Assembly (NCBI GenBank): GCA_008501765.1
Contig: QQUE01000008.1
Coordinates: 62,001-126,000, forward strand
DNA length: 64,000 nt
Source of the DNA: Calditrichota bacterium
GTDB taxonomy: Bacteria; Zhuqueibacterota; Zhuqueibacteria; Zhuqueibacterales; Geothermadaptataceae
Reading direction: 5' to 3'
Part shown: piece by piece, positions 27,777-37,971 of the stretch
Layout of the letters: each line of letters opens with the position of its first letter
Position numbering within the stretch: position 1 is the first letter of the stretch
Notes under the pieces: generated by a model
Databases searched by the model: none
Told to the model about the DNA's origin: nothing
The model's input: the letters and a program-made list of their open reading frames with translations, nothing else
Made by a program: the position numbers and the translations under genes

Positions 27777-28382
27777 ATGCAAAAACCAGTATTGATATTC
27801 GATTTGGCAGAAACGCTCATCGGCGGACTTTTCTGGATGGTTGAGCCTGCCGCGAAACAACTCAAAGTAACTGAAGATGCTATTCGTGAATATTTTGGCG
27901 GGCACCATCTTGTCTCTTTTTTTCAGGGTGATCTAACGGAGGTTCAATACTGGAATACTGTGTTAAATCTTTCGGGCTTTAATTCGAGCCCGAAAATTTT
28001 GGGTGACTTGGCGAGGGAATCCTTTAAAAAAACCGTGCCTGGCATGGTGTCCCTTCTGTCCCGACTTTCAAAATATAAACGCGTGCTGCTTTCAGACCAC
28101 GCCCGGGAATGGATTGATTATATTGATCAAAAACATGATTTCTTGCAAAAATTGGATCAGCGGTTTCTTTCATTTGAAATGAAATCCACAAAACATGACC
28201 ACAAAACCTTCGATCATGTGGCGCAGGAATTGGGTGTTCGACCTGAAAATTGTCTTTTTATTGACGATTTAACATCCAATATTGAAAAAGCGGCGCAACA
28301 AGGATTTCGCACAATTCATTTCTTAAATGCTGCTCAGCTTGAGAAAGACCTTCTGCACCAGGGGATAATTTTTGATGACTAA
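27777..28382 (+). CDS. HAD-superfamily hydrolase
   Basis: The 201-residue protein fits the HAD fold with a helical cap. Motif I is IFDLAETL, motif II is KRVLLSDH, a Lys is in the FEMKSTKHDH region, and motif IV is CLFIDDLTSNIEKA. In motif I the second Asp of the usual DxD is Ala; relatives such as YihX have Gly there and remain active phosphatases. Substrate unknown. The gene ends 7 bp before a transposon-like repeat. Confidence 0.8.
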   Translation: MQKPVLIFDLAETLIGGLFWMVEPAAKQLKVTEDAIREYFGGHHLVSFFQGDLTEVQYWNTVLNLSGFNSSPKILGDLARESFKKTVPGMVSLLSRLSKYKRVLLSDHAREWIDYIDQKHDFLQKLDQRFLSFEMKSTKHDHKTFDHVAQELGVRPENCLFIDDLTSNIEKAAQQGFRTIHFLNAAQLEKDLLHQGIIFDD

Positions 28383-28389
28383 CTGTTTT

Positions 28390-28725
28390 CGCTCTGTTTA
28401 AGAAACGGTATGTCTGGCTATCCAATTAACTCAGCCAGCGGTGAATATGCCACCCCTCCGGGGTTCTCCGGTTTTTTTGAGTTCACCGAGTTATAATCAT
28501 TGCACCCCTCCGGGGTTTTGCAGCATAACAAAACAGATTAATTTTTTTAATCCCGGAGGGATGATATGATTATAGCACTGAAAATCCAAATATTTAAACC
28601 CCGGAGGGGTGGCATAGTTTTGTAGACTTTTTGAAAAGACTAATTTTTGCAATATAGGTAACATTATATTTTTACAAGAAGTTGAAAATGCTGGCTTTAA
28701 TTCAACTTGTCTTTTAAACAGAGCC
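28390..28725. mobile_element. Non-autonomous element A (TIR GCTCTGTTTAA, 8-bp target duplication)
   Basis: The element begins CGCTCTGTTTAAGAAACGG and ends TTTTAAACAGAGCC, with perfect 11-bp inverted repeats (GCTCTGTTTAA/TTAAACAGAGC). Flanks are ACTGTTTT (28382-28389) and ATTGTTTT (28726-28733), an 8-bp duplication with one mismatch. No coding capacity is seen. Two other copies (42332, 49327) share the ends but not all of the inside. Confidence 0.8.
28449..28614. repeat. Nested palindromes with CCCCTCCGGGG core
   Basis: Inside element A, CACCCCTCCGGGGTT occurs at about 28451 and 28503, and its reverse complement at about 28551 (diverged) and 28598. The outer pair (28449 with 28614) and the inner pair (TTATAATCAT-N5-CCCTCCGGG around 28491-28574) fold into nested hairpins. 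No gene is present. Confidence 0.7.
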
Positions 28726-28733
28726 ATTGTTTT

Positions 28734-29217
28734 TAAAATCCAATTTACTTTTGGCAATCCATTCGACTCATCTTTCCTTTCGTGCTGGTGCTCCGGAACA
28801 TTCATCCATTCCTTTAAAAAAACATGGGGAATCACTGCGCTTATAAATCTCCCCTCATCATTTCTCGTTGCTAATATTGTAAGACTCGAAAATTGTCTTT
28901 GTTAGATTCAATAAATCTCATGAAAATGATAATTTTATCTCCGCAAGAGACCGTGGATTTTGTATTCTTTTGTAATGGGTGTATTATTACAATTGTTTTG
29001 GTTTAATTTCTTTTATATACGGAATGCGCAGCGCTCAAAAAATTAAAAGATTCTCCTGAAAATATAATAAAATCAAAACTTTATAGTTTTCTTTCAGAGT
29101 ATAACCTGCCGACCTGACAGTCTCTGATTTTATTGTTGTGATTGAAACAATTTAATCGGAACAGGCGAAAAACGAAAACTCTGATAGTATGTTGAACTTC
29201 ACACCAGGGACAGGTGA
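28734..29217. other. Gene-free region upstream of the 1792-residue NTPase/TPR gene
   Basis: This AT-rich stretch has no reading frame worth calling and no clear repeat. It presumably holds the promoter of the large gene at 29218, but I see no convincing -35/-10 pair. Confidence 0.5.
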
Positions 29218-32200
29218 ATGCTCAATTCCAGTGAACGATCCGTGGAAAGCAATTCCAATTTGGTGGAAAATCACGCCGGGGAAGTGAATACACAATATTT
29301 CTTGCTCGAAAAACTGAAAAGTATATTAGGTGCCCAGGCTGATGGTGGGGCTATTCTCTCAGTATTTGGTGCAAGTGGAAGTGGTAAAACCAGGTTATTA
29401 CAGGAAATTGAAACGCTATACGCAAATGCCTTTCACCTTGCTTATTTTGATATTTCTCAGGGGCGCTGCGCACACACAATCGCAAATGAGCCCGTCTCAT
29501 CTCTAATTAGTTTACGGACACGCCTTTCGCATAACTATTTTTTCTGCCCAATTTTCGATTTACTCACCGTATCCTATCTTTACCAAAAGGGAGTTTTTAA
29601 CCGGCACTTTATTCGAACGAGCCATCATCAACGTGATCGTTTATTTTTGGTACAGTTGTGGGAATTGCTGGAATCAACACGCTGGGATGGATTGAGTCAG
29701 GATGTTTTGCGCTTGTTCAAAATCACATTAAAATCGCAGTTTTCTGCCTATCAAAACATAACCGGGCTTACTGAAAAAAAGATAGACGGCTATTTGCAAA
29801 TGCGGGCGGATCAGGATATCCCTGAAATTCTTGCAGATGTTTTCGCTGAAGAGTTGAACGCGTCAATTCAAATGACATCGACGCCGAAAAAAACGGTTTT
29901 ACTTTTCGACAACTATCCGGAATGTGGTGCCGGATTCAGCGATGTCCATAATTTTCTGGTGCAAAAATGGCTGTTCCCTTTAATCTATAAATTGAATCTT
30001 GACCTTGGTATCTCCGTGATTTTGACGTCGCAGGAGCATGTTCCGGTGGAGAAGCTGAATCCCGGGGTTGCTCAATCAGAGGAAGATCGACTATATCCCA
30101 TCACAGCCAAAGGGAATATACGAAATCAAGGAGCGAAAGAATGTTGGAATGGAGATTTTCCGGAATATGCGCATATCTTCCATTGCCTGTCTGATCAAAA
30201 AGACGAACTTTCTCCGTATCAACTGGGAATTTGCAGAGATATCATTTCGGATTGCATTGATCGAAACAAAGAAGTGTATGAATCAGATTTTTCGCCCGAC
30301 AGTGTGCAAGTCAAAAAAAACTTTTTTCATATGCGGAAATTGCTGCAATTCATCGGCAGAGAAAGAGCCTATTCACTAATTGCCCTCAGCGCGGCTCGCT
30401 ATTTTGATTTATCGATGTATCTTTATTTGGGAGAAAACCTTCATTTTGAGGCAACTCAGCCAGGGTTCCATTCCATAATCCATTATAGTTTTACTGAATC
30501 AACGACTTTTCAAAATAAAATCTACTATCGATTTTATCCCACGGCCAGTCACGACATGCAAACCTACAGTAAAAAAGTACTTGTTGATTCTCACTTTTAT
30601 CTTGAGAAATATTTCCAAAAACAATGTGAGCAAGGCGATAAATATGCAATATGCGAAGTAATTTACCATCGCAACAGAAGTGACTGGGAAAAAAGTATCA
30701 TTCAGTGGATTCTTGTTTTCGAGAAAGCTTTTGAAGACAAAGACCGAACTCTGCTTTACGCATTGCTGGATATAGTTCATCATCTGATTGTGAAAAGCAC
30801 GTTTTGGCAGGGGAGAGTGTTGCAAAATATCGCCTGGTTTTTTCAAATGTACGGCACTAAAAAGCAGGCTTTGCATTTTCTGAAAGCCGCTCAAAATGCC
30901 TACGATGAAATAATCAACGGGGATCCGGATGATTTTGATGCGATAAATAGCAAAGGGGCGGTGATATTTCAGCGTGGTATGGTTTTGCAGCAACAAGAAA
31001 CCATGTCGTTAAGCACGAGCAGCTTTGCAGAAGCGATGATTTGTTTTTCTCAACTATTGAAAAAAGATAAAAGTTTTGCCGCTGGCCAACTCAATAATAT
31101 TCTCATCGCAATAGAACAGGCCAAGGGGTATCCGTTATTGGATCAAAGTGAGGAGCGTCTGAAACGTTATGAAATTGCGCAAAGAGATCTCGACGATCTG
31201 CTGCAAAAATCACCGACGTTTGTGCCGGCAATAAATACTTATTCCCGGCTGCAAATACGCCTGGCACGGGAATATCAGCAACAGGGGAAAAATAGTTTGG
31301 TTTTTTCAAGGGTATCTGCGGCGTTGGCAGTTTATGATGACAAAGTTTTTAACAGCTCAACGGGATTTCAACTCAAAGAACGGGCAGATATTTATTGGAA
31401 AGCAGCGTGCTTAAATGCAGATTATGGCTATTATCATGAGGCTGATAGCCATTTCCGAATAGCGATCGACTTTGCGAAAGAACATGTGCGTACGGATGAG
31501 AATTTGTCGGCAACGCTTTTTCTCGCGGAAATTTTAAATGCGCATGCGACATTGCAGATTAAATATATGCAATTAACGGCAGCGATGAAAACCCTCGATG
31601 ATGCTGAAGAGCAGACAAAAATTCAACTTTGGGCGCTGCCAAAAAATGGTGAAATCAACAATTTACTCGGCTCAATTGCGCTGCAAAAAGCAGAAATTTT
31701 TATCCACAACTATGATTTTGCAGCGGCAAAAAGTGCATGCCAGACTGCGGATGAATATTTTTCAAATGTGCGCTGGTTTGAGAGTAGAAATATCAGGGCA
31801 ACACAGGGACTGACTTTGGTTAATGCCCGCCTTGCGGCTATTGACGCCCATTTAGCGGAGTATAAAACTGCGCTTGTCAGCTATGAGAGAGCTGTCCAAA
31901 TAAATGATAAAGCCGTTGGAATTGAACAACTGAGTGTGGAAAGATTTGGCAATGCACTGAATTTGCGCATCGATTACGGTGATTTACTTCTGGAGCTCGG
32001 ACAATATAGCGAAGCCGAAAAATGCTACAATGAGACGGACCGACTTTATCGGAAAAATCACAATCTCTTTCCGTCGACAAATTCATTGCAAATTGTACGT
32101 GCTAAATATTTATCGGGTTTGGCTAAAATCTACCTCATATCAGCAAAATACATTGATGCAGCGGAGCTGATGGATGAAAATCTTGCTGATATCGAAAAGT

Positions 32201-34596
32201 TTCTTAAAGGCGCGCCGGATCATTTGAACGCAATGCTGTTGCAAACGGAAATATTGTTAAATTACTGCCAACTTGAGGTAGAAATTGGCAATACCGGAAA
32301 AGCTATCGACCACTTAACCCGCGGACTAAAAATAATTGAGAGTGCCCTTGAAAATGGCATAACTATTCCAGATGTATTGAATGGAAAAGCGCAATGCCTC
32401 TGTGCCCTCGCACGAATACAAATTTCCAACGGCTATTTTGAGCAGGCTAAAGAAAATCTGCAGCAGGCATTAAATCTGCATGACGAGGTTTTGGAGGTCG
32501 CGGAACAAAATTTGTCGGCAAATTTAGGAAAATCGGAAGTCTATTTGCAGATGGCGGTCGTTAGCCTGCATGAGGCTGAATATGAAGTTGCAGAAAAATA
32601 TTGCAAATATGCTAACGAGCAAATTAAAAACAAGGCTTCACTACAGAACAATATCTCATTTCTCAGTCAAAATATTGCTATTAACCGTTTGGAAATCCGG
32701 GTACAAATTGACCGGGCGCAATTCAAGGATGCCGAGGTTTTATTAGACAAATTGATGAAAAATATCGATGTTGCCTGGAAAAATATGCCGCAAGAGCTAA
32801 ATATTAATCTTTTCAAAGTTGATTATCTTTTGTTACAGGCGACTGTTTTTGAACGATTTGGAGAAACAACAAAAGCGATTAAAAACTGCACCAAAGCAAT
32901 CGATGGCCTCGAAAGACTGGCACAAAAATATCAGGATTCAGTCCTCATAAATAATAATTTGGGGCTGGCATGGACACAATTGGCAGATATACAAATTGCC
33001 AAAGGGGCACCGCTGAAAGCAGACAAATATTTGTACAAAGCGATTGCTGCCTTTGAAAGCGTGTTGAAGTTTTCTCCAAATAATTCGGTTTTGACCAATA
33101 ATCGAGCAAATGCGATGCAATTGTTGGCAACAGTCCAGGCTTTGACCCATGGCAATAAGGAGGCTGCAGAAACTCTGGAACAAAGTTATTTGATCTATCA
33201 ACAGATTTGTTCGCAGAATGCCAATGACATGACGGCGCTCTACAATCAGGGGCTTGCGGCTGCAAAATCGGCTTATCTATTTAGCTCCCTCGAAGATGTG
33301 GATGCGGCGCTGATGGCATTTAAAAATGCCATAAAATCCTTTGATCAGATTATCGAAATGGCGCCAAAACAAAGCAAGTTTTACCAGAAAAAAGGGGATG
33401 CGTATCTTGGCAGCGGCGTGCTGTTTATCTCGGGGAAACAAACTACAGAGGCCATCGATTGCCTCAAAATAGCGGTTGCTGCCTTCGATTCTGCACTCGA
33501 ACTGCGGGAGGACAACAGCCATTCTCTGTACAATCGAGGCAAAGCCTTGTTGCATTTGGGTGAGCTGCAAAATCAAACAACAGCAAAGGGGCAGGCTCTT
33601 TGGAGCTACCAACAGTCCAGAGATTGTTTTGCCAAATTGCTGGATTATGATAAAACACAGATCCAAGTCGTGAAGAATCTGGCTGATGTTAATCTGGCCA
33701 TCGGGGAGTTGCAAGTTAGTTTTAGCCAGCACAACGACGCTTTTTTTCATTATCTCAACGCAGTGAAACTCTATGAAATGGTTTTGACCGCAGAACCGGA
33801 AAATACGCAGGTATTTTTTAACCAGGCTTTTGCCAATGAAAAGGTGGCCAGAATTCACGAAATTCGTGCTGAGCGGGCGCAAGCCATCAAATATTATAAC
33901 AATGCTAAAAATCTTTATCATAAACTTTGTAAAATAAATCCTCAAATGATGCACGCCCATTTTGAGTTGGGAAATGTGTTGGTTGATCTCGGTAAAATTT
34001 ATTATGATAATAAAGAAGAACACGATGCCAAATTATGTTTTAATGTCGCTATTAAATCGTTTTCAATGGACCAAAACGGATTTTATCGTGAAGCCCTGGT
34101 TGCGCAAAAACGGGGACAGGCACAAACATTACTTGCAGATGTTTTGATTAGCCAGGGAAACTATGAAGCGGCAGTGCAAATTTTCGAAGCGGCGATGTCA
34201 AGTTTCGATGCAGCCATCGAGCGGGATGCACAAAATATGAAAATTTATTATGATAAAGGAGTTGCAGCAGCAAATTTAGCCGGAATTCAGGTTGAGACCA
34301 ATCGGAATGATGAGGCTATCGAATCGTATGCGTTGGCTGTAAAAGCATATGAGAATGCCCTGCAACTGCAACCGGATATGCTCAACGCCCATTATAACAA
34401 AGCATTATCTTTGAAAGTTATCAGTGACTTGTATAAAGACAAAAATGAAGTTGAGAATGCAAAAATCTACCTCAAATCGTCCATCGACCAGCTCACGCAT
34501 GCCGTAGCTGTGGACGCAACTAACCACGCTGTTCTCGCGTTGCAGCAGCATGTGCAGGAAGCATTTATGCAGTTTGAATCGGTATCACCGGAATAG
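29218..34596 (+). CDS. Giant STAND-like NTPase with long TPR array
   Basis: This 1792-residue protein is the largest in the window. Near the N-terminus is a P-loop NTPase: Walker A GASGSGKT at 51-58, Walker B KTVLLFDNYPE at about 225-234, and a sensor-like strand GISVILTSQEH. A helical, possibly winged-helix region follows to about residue 480. From about 540 to the end it is built of tetratricopeptide-like repeats, many showing the A-x3-Y-x2-A or L-x2-A-G-x3 patterns (for example AIKYYNNAKNLYHKL, AIESYALAVKAYENAL). No effector domain precedes the NTPase, only about 25 residues. STAND proteins use such repeats as sensors. The start at 29218 is preceded by GGGACAGGTGA. Cytoplasmic. Function unknown; signalling or defence is inference. 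Confidence 0.75.
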   Translation: MLNSSERSVESNSNLVENHAGEVNTQYFLLEKLKSILGAQADGGAILSVFGASGSGKTRLLQEIETLYANAFHLAYFDISQGRCAHTIANEPVSSLISLRTRLSHNYFFCPIFDLLTVSYLYQKGVFNRHFIRTSHHQRDRLFLVQLWELLESTRWDGLSQDVLRLFKITLKSQFSAYQNITGLTEKKIDGYLQMRADQDIPEILADVFAEELNASIQMTSTPKKTVLLFDNYPECGAGFSDVHNFLVQKWLFPLIYKLNLDLGISVILTSQEHVPVEKLNPGVAQSEEDRLYPITAKGNIRNQGAKECWNGDFPEYAHIFHCLSDQKDELSPYQLGICRDIISDCIDRNKEVYESDFSPDSVQVKKNFFHMRKLLQFIGRERAYSLIALSAARYFDLSMYLYLGENLHFEATQPGFHSIIHYSFTESTTFQNKIYYRFYPTASHDMQTYSKKVLVDSHFYLEKYFQKQCEQGDKYAICEVIYHRNRSDWEKSIIQWILVFEKAFEDKDRTLLYALLDIVHHLIVKSTFWQGRVLQNIAWFFQMYGTKKQALHFLKAAQNAYDEIINGDPDDFDAINSKGAVIFQRGMVLQQQETMSLSTSSFAEAMICFSQLLKKDKSFAAGQLNNILIAIEQAKGYPLLDQSEERLKRYEIAQRDLDDLLQKSPTFVPAINTYSRLQIRLAREYQQQGKNSLVFSRVSAALAVYDDKVFNSSTGFQLKERADIYWKAACLNADYGYYHEADSHFRIAIDFAKEHVRTDENLSATLFLAEILNAHATLQIKYMQLTAAMKTLDDAEEQTKIQLWALPKNGEINNLLGSIALQKAEIFIHNYDFAAAKSACQTADEYFSNVRWFESRNIRATQGLTLVNARLAAIDAHLAEYKTALVSYERAVQINDKAVGIEQLSVERFGNALNLRIDYGDLLLELGQYSEAEKCYNETDRLYRKNHNLFPSTNSLQIVRAKYLSGLAKIYLISAKYIDAAELMDENLADIEKFLKGAPDHLNAMLLQTEILLNYCQLEVEIGNTGKAIDHLTRGLKIIESALENGITIPDVLNGKAQCLCALARIQISNGYFEQAKENLQQALNLHDEVLEVAEQNLSANLGKSEVYLQMAVVSLHEAEYEVAEKYCKYANEQIKNKASLQNNISFLSQNIAINRLEIRVQIDRAQFKDAEVLLDKLMKNIDVAWKNMPQELNINLFKVDYLLLQATVFERFGETTKAIKNCTKAIDGLERLAQKYQDSVLINNNLGLAWTQLADIQIAKGAPLKADKYLYKAIAAFESVLKFSPNNSVLTNNRANAMQLLATVQALTHGNKEAAETLEQSYLIYQQICSQNANDMTALYNQGLAAAKSAYLFSSLEDVDAALMAFKNAIKSFDQIIEMAPKQSKFYQKKGDAYLGSGVLFISGKQTTEAIDCLKIAVAAFDSALELREDNSHSLYNRGKALLHLGELQNQTTAKGQALWSYQQSRDCFAKLLDYDKTQIQVVKNLADVNLAIGELQVSFSQHNDAFFHYLNAVKLYEMVLTAEPENTQVFFNQAFANEKVARIHEIRAERAQAIKYYNNAKNLYHKLCKINPQMMHAHFELGNVLVDLGKIYYDNKEEHDAKLCFNVAIKSFSMDQNGFYREALVAQKRGQAQTLLADVLISQGNYEAAVQIFEAAMSSFDAAIERDAQNMKIYYDKGVAAANLAGIQVETNRNDEAIESYALAVKAYENALQLQPDMLNAHYNKALSLKVISDLYKDKNEVENAKIYLKSSIDQLTHAVAVDATNHAVLALQQHVQEAFMQFESVSPE

Positions 34597-34899
34597 TGAA
34601 ATCAGCCCGCCAGAATTAATTGTCCATAAAAAAAATGAACGCATGGGGCATAATTACAGCAATCGTATAAATTTGCTGAAATTTCTATTAATCGATTGGT
34701 GTTAGCTTTTAGTTAGCACAAAACTGAAAATCAAATTAAAATACAGCGGCGACCGTAGCAATTGCCGGCACAGTCATTTTAACATTGCAATTCAAAATTG
34801 GGTTGATAAATTACCTTTCCAAAAAGATTTCCTGTTCACAGAGATCTTCCGCGATATTTCACATTTCGTTTTGAATCGAATTATAAGCTGGTATAAAAA
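34597..34899. other. Gene-free gap between the giant TPR gene and ygiQ
   Basis: About 300 bp of AT-rich sequence with no reading frame, hairpin or repeat that I can support. The ygiQ promoter is probably here. Confidence 0.4.
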
Positions 34900-36816
34900 A
34901 TGCTCCAAAGACCCCTTGCAGATTGGCTGCCAATTACGAAAAAAGAAGTTGAACAGCGCGGCTGGGATACGCTGGATGTGATCTTGATTTCCGGCGATGC
35001 CTATGTCGATCATCCGGCTTTCGGGCACGCTGCTGTCGGCCGCGCCATCGAAGCGGAAGGTTTGCGAGTTGCCATAATTCCGCAGCCAAACTGGCGTGAC
35101 GATTGGCGCGATTTTAAAAAACTGGGAGCGCCGCGTTTGTTTTTCGGTGTCACCAGCGGGTGCATGGATCCGATGGTGAATCATTACACGGCCAACAAAC
35201 GTCTACGCTCAAACGATGCCTACACGCCCGGTGGCGAAGCCGGATTCCGGCCGGATTATGCCGCGGTGGTTTATAGCCAAATTTTGAAAAAACTCTATCC
35301 CGATACTCCGGTATTGCTCGGCGGTATCGAAGCATCATTGCGGCGTGTGACCCATTATGATTATTGGTCTGATGAGCTAAAGCCTTCGATTTTGGTGGAC
35401 AGCGGTGCGGACATGCTGGTTTACGGGATGGGCGAGCAGCCTTTGCAGGCGATTCTGCGGCTGCTGAAAAAAGGCGTCCCGTTTCATTCATTGAAAACAA
35501 TCCCGCAGACAGCTCTGCTGATCGATGCAAATGAGGCACTGCCAAAAAATAAAAGCTGGCAGGATTTGGAGTTATCCTCCCATCAAAAATGCCTTGCGGA
35601 CAAGAAAACTTTTGCTGCCAATTTTAAATATATCGAGCGCGAATCCAATAAAACAAATGCGTTTCGGTTAATTCAGCGGGTAGCCAACAAAACGCTCATC
35701 ATCAATCCGCCGTTTGCAACGATGACCGAAAAGGAAATCGACCGATCGTATGAATTTCCGTACACACGCCAGCCGCATCCCAAATACAAAAACCGGGGCG
35801 CTATCCCGGCATATGAGATGATAAAGTTCTCTGTGAATATGCATCGGGGCTGCTTTGGCGGTTGCAGTTTTTGTACAATTTCTGCTCATCAGGGGAAATT
35901 TATTGCCAGCCGCTCGCAGAAATCAATTCTGCAGGAAGTTGATAAAGTTACGCAAATGCCTGATTTCAAAGGTTATATTAGTGACCTGGGGGGGCCGTCG
36001 GGAAATATGTACAAAATGAAGGGGAAAGTGCAATCGATTTGCGACCGCTGCGTCAGCCCATCCTGTATTCATCCGACGATTTGCGATAATCTCGATACGT
36101 CCCACAAAGCGATGATCGATATTTATAAAGAAGTGGCCGCCCATCCTGACGTTAAAAAAGCCTTTGTCAGCAGCGGCATCCGTTACGATATTTTAGCCAG
36201 TAGTAACCCCGAAACGGCAAAACAAAACCATTATGATGATTACATCCGCCAACTCGTAACACATCATGTTTCCGGACGATTAAAAGTGGCGCCGGAACAC
36301 ACATCGGATTCTGTGCTGAAATTAATGCGCAAACCTTCGTTTAAACTCTTTCACCAGTTCAAAAAGAAGTTCGAAGCCATCTGTAAAAAAGCAGGCTTGA
36401 ACCAGCAATTGATTCCCTATTTTATTTCAGCACACCCCGGTTGCGAGCTGGAAGATATGGCAGACGTGGCGGTTAAAACCAAAGATTTGGGCTTCAAACT
36501 GGAGCAGGTACAAGGATTCACCCCAACACCGATGACCGTCGCCACCGTCATTTATTATTCCGGATTTCATCCGTACACACTCAAGCCGGTTTTTACCGCG
36601 AAATCCGATAAGCAAAAACAGGATCAAAACAAATTTTTCTTTTGGTATAAAAAGGAAAACAGGCAGTGGATCAGAAATGTTTTGCAGAAATCTGGCAGGG
36701 CGGATTGGGCGGATTTCCTTTTAAATAAACCAAAGACCGGGCAAGAGAAAGACGCGAATGTAGCGAAGAAAAGGGGAATGGCTAAACCGGGGAGATTTGG
36801 TAAACAACATAGGTGA
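34900..36816 (+). CDS. ygiQ: YgiQ-family radical SAM protein
   Basis: The 638-residue protein has the N-terminal UPF0313 region (LISGDAYVDHPAFGHAAVGR, YTPGGEAGFRPD, VLLGGIEASLRRV) and a radical SAM core with HRGCFGGCSFCTI near residue 318, giving the CxxxCxxC cluster motif. C-terminal segments VAPEHTSDSVL and QGFTPTPMTVATV are typical. Length agrees with the family. The reaction of YgiQ is not established. The final 40 residues are basic and low-complexity. A symmetrical hairpin lies right after the stop. Confidence 0.9.
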   Translation: MLQRPLADWLPITKKEVEQRGWDTLDVILISGDAYVDHPAFGHAAVGRAIEAEGLRVAIIPQPNWRDDWRDFKKLGAPRLFFGVTSGCMDPMVNHYTANKRLRSNDAYTPGGEAGFRPDYAAVVYSQILKKLYPDTPVLLGGIEASLRRVTHYDYWSDELKPSILVDSGADMLVYGMGEQPLQAILRLLKKGVPFHSLKTIPQTALLIDANEALPKNKSWQDLELSSHQKCLADKKTFAANFKYIERESNKTNAFRLIQRVANKTLIINPPFATMTEKEIDRSYEFPYTRQPHPKYKNRGAIPAYEMIKFSVNMHRGCFGGCSFCTISAHQGKFIASRSQKSILQEVDKVTQMPDFKGYISDLGGPSGNMYKMKGKVQSICDRCVSPSCIHPTICDNLDTSHKAMIDIYKEVAAHPDVKKAFVSSGIRYDILASSNPETAKQNHYDDYIRQLVTHHVSGRLKVAPEHTSDSVLKLMRKPSFKLFHQFKKKFEAICKKAGLNQQLIPYFISAHPGCELEDMADVAVKTKDLGFKLEQVQGFTPTPMTVATVIYYSGFHPYTLKPVFTAKSDKQKQDQNKFFFWYKKENRQWIRNVLQKSGRADWADFLLNKPKTGQEKDANVAKKRGMAKPGRFGKQHR

Positions 36817-36822
36817 AAGATG

Positions 36823-36856
36823 ATTGATTCCATCACTCCAAAGTGATGGAATCAAT
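36823..36856. terminator. Bidirectional hairpin terminator between ygiQ and yceI
   Basis: ATTGATTCCATCACT and AGTGATGGAATCAAT form a perfect 15-bp stem with a 4-base loop (CCAA). It lies between two converging genes (stops at 36816 and 36868) and is flanked by A/T-rich bases on both sides, so it can stop transcripts from either direction. Confidence 0.7.
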
Positions 36857-36867
36857 AATATACTACT

Positions 36868-37464
36868 TTACTTCTTCTGAATAGCCTCAACCTGAATCTC
36901 GATGAGCACATCATCACTGACGACGAAACCACCGTTATCCATGACTTTGCTCCAATTCACACCGTAATCCTTGCGGTTAATTTTCAATGATGCTTCCACA
37001 CCGATGCGGGTGTTGCCCCAGGGATCAACGATTTTTCCGGTGATTTCGAAGGGTAATTTAATTTCTTTTGTCACATTGCGAATCGTCAATTTACCAATGG
37101 CAAAAAGTTGCTCGCCCTCTTTTTTGATGGCGCTACTTTTGAAGGTTATAGACGGAAACTCTTCTGCTGCAAAGAAATCCGGGCTGCGCAGGTGATTGTC
37201 ACGTTTTTCCTCCTCGGTGTTGATGCTGGCAACCTCAATTGTGACCTCAACTGAGGATTTCTCAATGTTGGCTTCATCATACGTGAGTTTTATATCGTAT
37301 TTTTTGAACTCACCACGAACTTTGGCCAGGACCATGTGCGTTACTTTAAAGCCAATGTTCGAGTGGGCTTTATCGATGCTGTATTCAGCGCCTTCCATAA
37401 GCGGCATCGCTTGTAACGATGCGAAAACGAAAGCCGAAAGTAAAAATGTGCGAATAATTTTCAT
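36868..37464 (-). CDS. YceI-family periplasmic protein
   Basis: The 198-residue protein starts with a signal peptide (MKIIRTFLLSAFVFASLQA) and has the YceI lipocalin-like barrel pattern: YSIDKAHSNIGFKVTHM, then HLRSPDFFAAEEFPSITFKS, then DPWGNTRIGVEASLKINRKDYG and a final NGGFVVSDDVLIEIQVEA. YceI proteins bind isoprenoid-like lipids in the periplasm. Length is normal. Its ATG at 37464 follows GGAGATCAG. Confidence 0.92.
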   Translation of the reverse strand: MKIIRTFLLSAFVFASLQAMPLMEGAEYSIDKAHSNIGFKVTHMVLAKVRGEFKKYDIKLTYDEANIEKSSVEVTIEVASINTEEEKRDNHLRSPDFFAAEEFPSITFKSSAIKKEGEQLFAIGKLTIRNVTKEIKLPFEITGKIVDPWGNTRIGVEASLKINRKDYGVNWSKVMDNGGFVVSDDVLIEIQVEAIQKK

Positions 37465-37971
37465 ATCTGATCTCCAAAGATTGTAGTTAATAAAAATAAT
37501 GAATGATATAATCGGAAATAATTAACAAGCCGGTATTATGGATTATTCCACAAGATTGCAAATGGTATCAATGAATGCGAAAAGAAAAGTGTAAATTAGA
37601 TTTTGATGGTTGAATTGGGAAATGATGAGAAGATTTTAGTTACTAAATTAATGGACAAAATGCTAAGCAACAAAAATATCCAAGAATACCATTCCAGGTA
37701 CAAGCGGGATTTAATATAATAAAATAGATGATTTGGCATCCGGAAGGATTGATTGCCAAGTACACAGATTATGTGAAAACCAAAACCAAAAAAATATACT
37801 TCCTTGAATTACATGTGCAAACTTCAGCGAAAAAGAGTTAATTTGACCGGATAAACAAGATTTCCAGGATGAAAGAATTTAAATCCTGTTCATTCTGTAA
37901 TCCTGTCTGAAAAATGCAATTTAGTTCAGTAGTTCTATTCATAATATTTTCGTTTTCACACAGCCTGATCC
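37465..37971. other. Gene-free region upstream of yceI
   Basis: About 500 bp of AT-rich sequence without a supportable gene. Around 37850-37915 there is an imperfect palindrome (AGATTTCCAGGATGAAAG and CATTCTGTAATCCTGTCT), of a kind common between genes in such genomes. The promoter of yceI is presumably close to 37470-37550. Confidence 0.4.

Noticed and set aside
27777-28382. Inactive HAD because motif I lacks the second Asp
   Set aside because: Active relatives such as YihX also lack it (they have Gly), so loss of activity cannot be claimed.
28440-28620. CRISPR-like array from repeated CCCCTCCGGGG units
   Set aside because: The units occur in both orientations as nested palindromes with unequal spacing, not as direct repeats with regular spacers.
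28497-28835. 112-codon frame on the minus strand
   Set aside because: It crosses the end of element A and its nested palindromes; the product is low quality and has no homologue I recognise.
33277-34023. 248-codon frame opposite the giant TPR gene
   Set aside because: It is antisense to an intact TPR region and shows no ribosome binding site.
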